From Cyclobacteriaceae bacterium (GTDB lineage Bacteria > Bacteroidota > Bacteroidia > Cytophagales > Cyclobacteriaceae), in assembly GCA_021604845.1 (NCBI GenBank), contig BQJT01000012.1, positions 1 through 44,026 on the forward strand: a DNA stretch of 44,026 nt. The letters are read 5' to 3'. A program made the translations under genes and the position numbers. Numbering within the stretch: position 1 is the first letter of the stretch; each line of letters begins with the position of its first letter. The notes under the pieces were generated by a model. It had not been told where the DNA came from and made no database searches. It saw only the letters and a list, made by a program, of their open reading frames with translations. Below are positions 35,897 through 44,026 of the stretch, one piece after another.

Positions 35897-36919
35897 CTAT
35901 TTTATAGCTATTGCAGCACTTGCTGGTCCGGTCAGGGGTAAAGAAGAAATCTCGGAAAACCCGGCTTCTCTGGCCCACTCATCAAAATCCGCTAATGAAA
36001 AGTCAAATCCACCAGTAGTCTCAATCAACATATTTAAGGACATTAATAATCCAAAGGCATTCTCACGGCGCTGGTCATCTATGATATTTTCAACTACCAT
36101 AAATACTCCACCTTTGGGCAAAGCCTCATAAACCTTACTTATTAGAAGCTTCTTCTCTTCAAGCCCCCAGTCATGTAAAATATTCCCCATGGTAATTATG
36201 TCAACCTTGGGAAATTCGTCTTTAAAAAAATCACCGGATTGTACGCTGACCCGGTCTGAAACCCCAAGAGATGCAATATTTTGTTTGGCAATTGGTTCGA
36301 CCTGTGGCAAATCGAAAGAAATACATTTCATATGCTGGTTATGAATTGCCACTTGAGCCGCCAGAAATCCACCTGCACCGCCCAGGTCACAAAGACTTTG
36401 ATGTTCTGAGAAGTCATAGGTCTTAGCCAGTTTAATAAAATTCCCCATCTGAACCCCGGCCATGGCATTAAGAAACCCCTTCAGCCGGTCCTGATCGGAA
36501 TACAAGACCTCAAACAAATCCCCACCCGATTTAGCTTCGTTTTGGGGTTGTCCATTTTTCAAGGCTTGTTCAAGGTCACCCCAGAATGGATACAACCTTT
36601 TATTGGCCATCTCCAGAATTCCCCCTACGTAACTTGGTTTCGCTTTATCCAAAAAAAGGTCAGTTTCCGGAGTATTACTGTAAACAGCAGTTTCTTTAAG
36701 ACCCCTGCGCTCCAGCAGTTTCAGGGCCACCAAAGCGTCCAAAAAGTCGTATACACTTCTCGGGTGCAAACCAAGTTTGGATTTAATTTCATCTGCAGTC
36801 ATCTCCTTAACGGCCAGTGAAGTAAATAACTCCATATTAACCGCGGTTAACAAGGTTTTAGAAGCAAAGAATCCCATTCCTACTTGTAGGATCTTGGAGG
36901 GGTTAAGTTGATTGTCCAC
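35897..36919 (-). CDS. SAM-dependent methyltransferase, O-methyltransferase family 2 type
   Basis: The 340-residue protein has an N-terminal winged-helix dimerisation region (TADEIKSKLGLHPRSVYDFL, about 40-90) and a C-terminal Rossmann methyltransferase domain: LCDLGGAGGFLAAQ (SAM motif I), FDLPQVEPIA and VDIITMGNILHDWGLEEKKL. This layout matches plant/bacterial O-methyltransferases acting on small phenolic or carotenoid-like molecules (acetylserotonin/hydroxyneurosporene type). No pathway partner is adjacent. The start is GTG at 36917-36919, directly preceded on the minus strand by the heptamer array. It ends 9 bp from the heparinase-family gene. Confidence 0.85.
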   Translation of the reverse strand: MDNQLNPSKILQVGMGFFASKTLLTAVNMELFTSLAVKEMTADEIKSKLGLHPRSVYDFLDALVALKLLERRGLKETAVYSNTPETDLFLDKAKPSYVGGILEMANKRLYPFWGDLEQALKNGQPQNEAKSGGDLFEVLYSDQDRLKGFLNAMAGVQMGNFIKLAKTYDFSEHQSLCDLGGAGGFLAAQVAIHNQHMKCISFDLPQVEPIAKQNIASLGVSDRVSVQSGDFFKDEFPKVDIITMGNILHDWGLEEKKLLISKVYEALPKGGVFMVVENIIDDQRRENAFGLLMSLNMLIETTGGFDFSLADFDEWAREAGFSEISSLPLTGPASAAIAIK

Positions 36920-36921
36920 GA

Positions 36922-36957
36922 TATTTAGTTTTTAGTTTTTAGTTTTTAGTTTTTAGT
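36922..36957. repeat. TAGTTTT heptamer tandem repeat upstream of the methyltransferase gene
   Basis: Five copies of a 7-bp unit (AG at 36927, 36934, 36941, 36948 and 36955) lie directly before the GTG start at 36919. Read on the minus strand the unit is ACTAAAA. Such short perfect arrays can change length by slippage. The stretch carries no promoter match that I can see. Confidence 0.85.
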
Positions 36958-36974
36958 ACCTAATGTAATTGGGA

Positions 36975-37964
36975 TCATTCTACAAACAATCTGTAATCCG
37001 AATTCCAATCCATGGTTTCACCGGGTGGCACAGATATCCAGATGAAATTCTCAGGACACAAAGTTGTTTCACAAGCCCAAAAACACATCCGGTAAATCGG
37101 CTGGTCCATGCTAAGACTCACTCCCGCACCGGATTTAGTGTTTAAAACCGTTACCTCATGATCTTCTACTTGCTCGCTGTAACCGGTAAGTGTGAGGAAT
37201 AGATTGGTATCTCTGAACTCCTTCAAAAAGTGGAGTTCGTTCGAATCGATTCTCATAAGGTCTTTCAGATCATCACCGGTGGAAATATCGTAGGGAAATT
37301 TTATGGTAAATGCCGGACCACTAACTGTTCCGTCAATCATAAAAAAGTTATGATTGAACTGGTCTGTTTCGATGGGCTTGTCACCAGTATTCCTCAGTTT
37401 ATGTTCGATCACAAACCCATTACCCTTTAACCGTATGGTTTTGGTATAGTGGTAGCCATACCCAAAGTCACCGTTTACCTGATGGGTAAACGAGATCCAA
37501 TCCGATCCCTGGTTGACAGACCAGTCACCGTGATCCAAAACATTATAGGTCTTCTTCCATTGGTACTCCGATTCTGCTTCACGTTCGATCACACCCACAC
37601 CAATCCGGATAAAACCACTCCCCGGCGCCGCCTCTTCATATCCCAGCCCTGGTTTTATATAGCCTTCAACCGGCCCGGTAAGATCTTCATGGACCATTGG
37701 GTCGTGGGTGTTTTTCCAGTAACCAAAATATTCATGGCCTTGATAAAGAACACTTCCGATCATTCCTGACCAGTCAAAACGGGTACCGCGGTACAATCCT
37801 TTTTTAGCGTCCGGCAGGTAAACCAGCATCGATACCTGATCGTTTTCGATAGTTGCCTTTGGATATTGCTCCAGGTTGACTTCCTGGGCTTCGCTAAGTA
37901 TCGACAGAAGTATCAATGGGAAACACCATTTTAAAACTTCCTTTTTAACCAGTTTTGTATACAT
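36975..37964 (-). CDS. Secreted galactose-mutarotase-like protein, function unknown
   Basis: The 329-residue protein has a signal peptide (CFPLILLSILSEAQE, about 14-28) and then an all-beta domain with YLPDAKKGLYRGTRFDWSG, GSVLYQGHEYFGYWK, FGYGYHYTKTIRLKGNG and GETMDWNSDYRLFVE. The strand pattern and FVIEHKLRNTGDKPIETDQF (the 'normal' galactose-mutarotase segment) suggest the aldose 1-epimerase superfamily. The catalytic His and Glu are not obvious, so enzymatic activity is uncertain. It is followed after 55 bp by the methyltransferase on the same strand. Confidence 0.65.
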   Translation of the reverse strand: MYTKLVKKEVLKWCFPLILLSILSEAQEVNLEQYPKATIENDQVSMLVYLPDAKKGLYRGTRFDWSGMIGSVLYQGHEYFGYWKNTHDPMVHEDLTGPVEGYIKPGLGYEEAAPGSGFIRIGVGVIEREAESEYQWKKTYNVLDHGDWSVNQGSDWISFTHQVNGDFGYGYHYTKTIRLKGNGFVIEHKLRNTGDKPIETDQFNHNFFMIDGTVSGPAFTIKFPYDISTGDDLKDLMRIDSNELHFLKEFRDTNLFLTLTGYSEQVEDHEVTVLNTKSGAGVSLSMDQPIYRMCFWACETTLCPENFIWISVPPGETMDWNSDYRLFVE

Positions 37965-38038
37965 TTTAGTTATTTTAACCCTGAACAGGTCAATTTAAGC
38001 TTTTTCCAAAACAATTCCTGTTACATTAAAATCACCTG

Positions 38039-38518
38039 CTAGTGCACCTGGTTCCAGTTGCTATTACACCTTGCCAAATTACCTGCAAGATCTGCCTCCC
38101 AGTCTGATTTTACCCCTTCATTGTCAAACAAGTACAACTTGTTGTCAACGATTCCGAATACCTCGGGATCGATATTTGCAGTAAAACCTTTGCTAACAGC
38201 AAATGCACAATACCCACCAAATTCGGGGGTATACCTTTCCGGGTTTGATTTGAAAAGTTGCAAATTTTCTTCACTTGAAAATTTCCAGTGGGCATTTTTC
38301 CATTGATAACTAAACTTTTCGTTTCCAGCCACCGCCTGATTTTCATTGAAATATGCCACCGCATCATAGCCGTTGATAGCCTCATTGGAAAACATTGATT
38401 GATTCACCTGGGGAGGCCCCCATGATAAATGAGAAATTCGATTGACCTTGGCAAATACGAATACCGCCAAAATTAGCAGGACCAAAATCCCCAGTATTAC
38501 CTTAGTTATCTTTTTCAT
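38039..38518 (-). CDS. YHS-domain membrane-anchored protein
   Basis: The 159-residue protein has one N-terminal membrane segment (ITKVILGILVLLILAVFVFA, about 4-23). A YHS-type domain follows: INGYDAVAYFNENQAVAGNE, FSSEENLQLFKSNPERYTPE and FGGYCAFAVSKG, in the order D(P)V...Y...F......F...P..Y....GGYC. The family is linked to metal or redox proteins and its role here is unknown. The domain probably faces the periplasm. It is isolated, with about 75 bp to the mutarotase-like gene downstream and 170 bp to the GNAT gene upstream. Confidence 0.82.
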   Translation of the reverse strand: MKKITKVILGILVLLILAVFVFAKVNRISHLSWGPPQVNQSMFSNEAINGYDAVAYFNENQAVAGNEKFSYQWKNAHWKFSSEENLQLFKSNPERYTPEFGGYCAFAVSKGFTANIDPEVFGIVDNKLYLFDNEGVKSDWEADLAGNLARCNSNWNQVH

Positions 38519-38688
38519 TTGAATTTTTTATCTGATTAACTTTATTTTCCATTGACAGTGGTTTGAATCGTGCCAAATTGGGACTAGGGTAAGCCTATCA
38601 TCATCGCAAGATGTCAATTTTCTTAATTTAATCCAGAAATCCCAATAACTCACTGCATTCAACAGGGGAATACTACATCCCTTGCGGA

Positions 38689-39282
38689 TCACTGCTGCTT
38701 CAGGGCTTTCAGCAACGATTTTTTAACCCCGGTCCATTCCCGGTCTGTGATGGAAAAAACCACCGTATCCCTGAAACTTCCATCTGGGTTAATGCGATGG
38801 TTTCTCAAAATGCCATCCTGTTTTGCACCCAATCGCTCAATGGCCGCTCTTGACTTTCGATTAAACCAATCGGTCCGAAACTCTACCGCAATGCATGCCA
38901 GATTCTCGAATGCATAACTTAAAAGCAAATATTTACATTCTGAGTTTACCGCTGTTCGATGGTAAGACATTGCGTACCAGGTGGCTCCAATTTCCAGTCT
39001 CCGGTGCGCAGGCTCAGCATTGAGGTACCTGGTTGAACCGAGAATCTTGTTCGTGTTGTTATCAAATATGGTGAATGGGAAAGACCTTCCTACCTTTTTC
39101 TCTTCAAGTGCGATACCAATGTAATCATCAATAGTATCTTCAGAAGGTACTGATGTAAACCATAATTCCCATAATTTTCCATCAGAAGCGGCTTCCAAAA
39201 GCCCCGTTCTATGTTCTATTTGAAGGGGTGCTAATCTTACCCCTACCCCTTCAAGCACTATGTTGGACAGCCAATTTTTCAT
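38689..39282 (-). CDS. GNAT-family N-acetyltransferase (RimJ/RimL-like)
   Basis: The 197-residue protein has the GNAT pattern: VRLAPLQIEHRTGLLEAASD at the N-terminus, GSTRYLNAEPAHRRLEIGAT then WYAMSYHRTAVNSECKYLLL, and FRTDWFNRKSRAAIERLGAK (the common N..S...ie.lGF segment). It closely resembles RimJ/RimL-type acetyltransferases, which acetylate protein N-termini or small amines with acetyl-CoA. The substrate cannot be named. It is divergent from the Ldh-family gene. The gap of 101 bp to that ATG holds that gene's -7 element. Confidence 0.85.
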   Translation of the reverse strand: MKNWLSNIVLEGVGVRLAPLQIEHRTGLLEAASDGKLWELWFTSVPSEDTIDDYIGIALEEKKVGRSFPFTIFDNNTNKILGSTRYLNAEPAHRRLEIGATWYAMSYHRTAVNSECKYLLLSYAFENLACIAVEFRTDWFNRKSRAAIERLGAKQDGILRNHRINPDGSFRDTVVFSITDREWTGVKKSLLKALKQQ

Positions 39283-39367
39283 TCTTCGGAATTTACAATA
39301 GATGTGGTACCGCCCTGAACTAAACGGCTTCTTTTAGGAAACCACACTGAAAAATAGTGAAATCGAA

Positions 39368-39375
39368 TATATTTG
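39368..39375 (+). promoter_or_regulatory. -7 promoter element TATATTTG of the Ldh-family dehydrogenase
   Basis: TATATTTG fits TAnnTTTG and is followed after 8 bp by the ATG at 39384. It supports that ATG over a GTG nine codons upstream, which precedes the element. A CTG lies 18 bp further up, close to the -33 TTG. A very short leader is implied. Confidence 0.5.
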
Positions 39376-39383
39376 CAACCATT

Positions 39384-40469
39384 ATGGTATTTCACCACCA
39401 CACTCTCGGTACTTTTGCAACTCAAGTTTTCAAAAAAATGGGTTGTTCTTTAGAACAGGCGGAGCTAGCGTCAAAAGTACTTATCGATGCTGACTTAAAA
39501 GGAATTGACTCGCACGGAATCGCCAGGTTGCAAGGATATGTCAGACTTTGGGAAAAGGACCGGATTAACAGTTCACCTGATATTCGGGTGGTTCATCAGA
39601 CACCCAGCACTGCGGTGGTTGACGGCGATGGTGGTCTGGGTTTAGTAGTGGCGCCTTACGCTATGAAAATAGCTATTGAAAAAGCAAATGCAGTGGGTAC
39701 CGGGTGGGTATCTGTTAGAAATTCCAATCATTTCGGAATTGCCGGATACCATGCACTGATGCCGGTGGCTCACGACATGGTAGGCATTTCAATGACCAAT
39801 GCCAGCCCTTTGGTAGCTCCAACTTTTTCCGCTGAAAGGCTGCTGGGAACCAATCCTATTGCAGTGGCAATTCCTGCAAAGCATCAGCCACCATTTGTTG
39901 CAGATTTCGCCACCACTACTGTTGCTAACGGAAAACTGGAAATAATGAAACGCAAGCAACAACCAATTCCTCTGGGTTGGGCCCAGGATAAAAATGGGGC
40001 ACCCAGCAACGACGCCAGCTGTGTTGAACTGGGAGGTGCCTTAGTGCCCTTGGGGGGCACTCGTGAATCGGGCAGCCACAAAGGATATTGCCTTGGTAGC
40101 ATTGTTGACATATTTTCGGCAGTTTTTTCGGGAGCGAACTTTGGTCCGTGGGTCCCTCCTTTTGTCAGCTTCCTGGAACCAAGCTGTGATCCGGTAGGTA
40201 AAGGTATCGGCCACTTCCTGGGAGCTATGAGGGTTGATGCATTCCGCCCTGCGGAAGAATTTAAATTGGAGATGGATCGATGGATTAACAGATTCAGGTC
40301 GTCTAAAGCGGCGGAAGGTGCACCGCCGGTACTAATTCCAGGAGATCCGGAGCGGGAAATGGAGCAACAGCGTCTGGTATCGGGCATTCCATTATTGGAT
40401 CCGGTAACAGAGTCTTTAAACGAATTGGCAAAAAGATTTGAACTTAAGTCAATCGACCCTATAGGGTAA
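39384..40469 (+). CDS. Ldh-family oxidoreductase (malate/L-lactate dehydrogenase type)
   Basis: The product is 361 residues from the ATG at 39384, chosen because the -7 promoter element lies just before it. It matches the NAD(P)-dependent Ldh_2 family, separate from classical LDH/MDH: ADLKGIDSHGIARLQGYVRL, VSVRNSNHFGIAGYHALM, PLVAPTFSAERLLGTNPIAV and GTRESGSHKGYCLGSIVDIF. Members reduce malate/oxaloacetate, ureidoglycolate, sulfolactate, or delta1-piperideine-2-carboxylate. Which 2-oxoacid is used cannot be read here. The end overlaps the convergent barrel-like gene by 11 bp. Confidence 0.9.
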   Translation: MVFHHHTLGTFATQVFKKMGCSLEQAELASKVLIDADLKGIDSHGIARLQGYVRLWEKDRINSSPDIRVVHQTPSTAVVDGDGGLGLVVAPYAMKIAIEKANAVGTGWVSVRNSNHFGIAGYHALMPVAHDMVGISMTNASPLVAPTFSAERLLGTNPIAVAIPAKHQPPFVADFATTTVANGKLEIMKRKQQPIPLGWAQDKNGAPSNDASCVELGGALVPLGGTRESGSHKGYCLGSIVDIFSAVFSGANFGPWVPPFVSFLEPSCDPVGKGIGHFLGAMRVDAFRPAEEFKLEMDRWINRFRSSKAAEGAPPVLIPGDPEREMEQQRLVSGIPLLDPVTESLNELAKRFELKSIDPIG

Positions 40470-41010
40470 TACCCGCGCGTATCACCAGGTTACTGTTATA
40501 AGGTGATTTGCGCTCATCGTACAGAAGATTCAATAAAACAGTTAATCCGATGCCGGCCCGGCCTCCAACGGGTTGAAAAACTCCCCCTCCAATAAAATAA
40601 CCCGGCACCCAATCTTTAACTAATTGGCTGCCATCTACTGTGGGGAAATCTACCTTAAGCGCCTCATACTCAGTATAAGCAAAAAACATGGGAGTAATAT
40701 GGTAGCGGGCAAAGGCGCTCCAACCAAAAATATTTGAGTCGTAGCTGTATCTTCTTCCGAACACGTCGTAAGCTTCCCCTTTTAGGTATTGATAAGTTAT
40801 TCCGGGGCCGACTGACAATCGAGGAGTTAGCATGTAACCAATTAGTGGAGAAATATTGATCACTGTTAAGTCTCCAAACTGAAAACTGAAATCTCCACCA
40901 AAATATGTACGGTCAAAGAACGAGGGTTCAGCTTCCGGATCGTAATATTTTTGCCCAAAGCACATGGTGGTGAGCAGCATAAACAGGGATATCTGGACAA
41001 GTTTTTTCAT
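40459..41010 (-). CDS. Small outer-membrane barrel-like protein, function unknown
   Basis: The 183-residue protein has a signal peptide (LVQISLFMLLTTMCFGQ, about 4-20) and then alternating aromatic/polar strands: FGGDFSFQFGDLTVINISPL, IGYMLTPRLSVGPGITYQYL, FGWSAFARYHITPMFFAYTE and VPGYFIGGGVFQPVGGRAGI. The protein ends with a beta-strand but not the typical C-terminal Phe. It resembles small 8-strand outer-membrane proteins of Bacteroidota. No function can be assigned. The stop overlaps the Ldh-family gene by 11 bp. Confidence 0.65.
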   Translation of the reverse strand: MKKLVQISLFMLLTTMCFGQKYYDPEAEPSFFDRTYFGGDFSFQFGDLTVINISPLIGYMLTPRLSVGPGITYQYLKGEAYDVFGRRYSYDSNIFGWSAFARYHITPMFFAYTEYEALKVDFPTVDGSQLVKDWVPGYFIGGGVFQPVGGRAGIGLTVLLNLLYDERKSPYNSNLVIRAGITL

Positions 41011-41066
41011 AGCATGAAATTTATCATTCGCCCGCTAAATATCTACAGGATGCCTTATTACTATCC

Positions 41067-41360
41067 CTATTCGGACTTTTCAACTACGATATACAAATCC
41101 TCCGAAGGCTTCCGCATCAGGTATTTTTCACGGGCATACTTTTCCAACAAATCCTGGTCACTTAACAGTTCCTTTCGATCCATTTCAACCTCCTGAATTT
41201 TTGTGGTATAAAATGCCTTCTTTGCCTCAAGTTGGTTTAATTTCTTACTTCGTTGAAATTGAAGGAATAGATCATTTGAGTCGAAAAACAACATCCAGAC
41301 CAGAAAAAGTATAGTGCAGATAAAGTAAAAATTTCTGCTCAGCCGTTTAAGTTTGATCAT
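41067..41360 (-). CDS. divIC: FtsB/DivIC-family septum formation initiator
   Basis: The product is 97 residues from the ATG at 41358-41360; a longer start 12 codons upstream adds only an unlikely extra segment. One membrane segment (NFYFICTILFLVWMLFF, about 10-26) is followed by a coiled coil (LFLQFQRSKKLNQLEAKKAF, KIQEVEMDRKEL) and the C-terminal LEKYAREKYLMRKPSEDLYI, which is the DivIC/FtsB signature. It scaffolds the divisome with FtsL and FtsQ. It is downstream of eno on the same strand after a 201-bp gap, in an order I recognise from Bacteroidota. No terminator or promoter match stood out in that gap. Confidence 0.85.
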   Translation of the reverse strand: MIKLKRLSRNFYFICTILFLVWMLFFDSNDLFLQFQRSKKLNQLEAKKAFYTTKIQEVEMDRKELLSDQDLLEKYAREKYLMRKPSEDLYIVVEKSE

Positions 41361-41561
41361 AAATGACTTTATAAAAATCGATGTCAAGATAAACATTTGT
41401 TGGCAAAATCTAAAAAGTACTACCTGATGAAACGAATAATAGTACGATTCAGTACAAAAAATTGATCCGGATCATACCGGTACCATTACAAATCAAAGAC
41501 AATCAGTTGCTAACTCCACCAAAACACCATACCGAAGTTGCCGGTAGGGTTACTACCTGGA

Positions 41562-43968
<2,407 letters not shown>

Positions 43969-44011
43969 TGATCAGTATTTTCTCGTTATAGCACCTGAAA
44001 ATTAATCCTCA

Positions 44012-44019
44012 CAAAAATA
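44012..44019 (-). promoter_or_regulatory. Putative -7 promoter element TATTTTTG of carA
   Basis: On the minus strand TATTTTTG fits TAnnTTTG, 43 bp before the carA ATG. The -33 region falls outside the window, so this rests on one element in an A/T-rich stretch and is weak. Confidence 0.35.
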
Positions 44020-44026
44020 AAAAAAG

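Overview
The window is an ordinary, densely packed chromosomal segment from a member of the Bacteroidota, most likely a Cytophagales-type bacterium. This rests on several signs. The -7 promoter elements fit TAnnTTTG and Shine-Dalgarno sites are weak or absent. LptD and MlaD are of the Bacteroidota type, and lysyl-tRNA synthetase carries a long C-terminal tail. The right edge has the order carA-eno-divIC. The species cannot be named from the sequence alone. I recognised no rRNA, tRNA, CRISPR array, phage gene or transposase.

Left part (1-7.0 kb, all minus strand): a partial cobalamin adenosyltransferase, a LolD/MacB-type ABC ATPase, a large membrane-TPR protein, gatC, a PlsC-type acyltransferase, a MATE exporter and a NUDIX hydrolase. 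Many of these overlap or nearly touch, so they probably form one or two transcripts. From 7.1 to 9.6 kb on the plus strand come rnhB, gcvT and a ComB-like phosphosulfolactate phosphatase. From 9.6 to 13.8 kb, two minus-strand runs (hypothetical-ykvA-dtd-mazG, and WD40-divIVA-folB) flank a plus-strand IscA-like gene. A phosphopantetheinyl transferase and a thioredoxin-fold protein follow on the plus strand.

The centre (15.1-23.9 kb) is an envelope locus. lptD is divergent from an operon of cell-wall amidase, mlaD, a carboxyltransferase (acyl-CoA carboxylase beta) and a SirB1-like protein. lysS meets lptD tail to tail. Proline dehydrogenase and aroB are divergent over a 51-bp gap that carries a -7 element in each direction. 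YtxH and aroA follow.

Between aroA and an M42 peptidase lies the only long gene-free stretch, 311 bp, almost entirely an imperfect 61-bp tandem repeat. Next come a propionyl-CoA carboxylase-type beta subunit, a Ppx/GppA phosphatase, msrA/msrB with a MarR regulator whose tail is rich in cysteine, and a lipoprotein of the heparinase II/III family with an apparently altered active site. A methyltransferase, a secreted mutarotase-like protein, a YHS protein, a GNAT enzyme, an Ldh-family dehydrogenase and a small barrel-like protein follow. The right edge is the divIC-eno-carA run.

I found no clear new multi-gene system. The items most worth a second look are the 61-bp minisatellite, the heparinase-family protein lacking its expected Tyr-His pair, the iscA/folB 3' overlap covering the missing CGC motif, three 16-bp-spaced repeats before gcvT, and -7 elements that sit directly against start codons. 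Eight of the nine convergent gene pairs end within 9 bp of each other or overlap; the minisatellite is the one exception.
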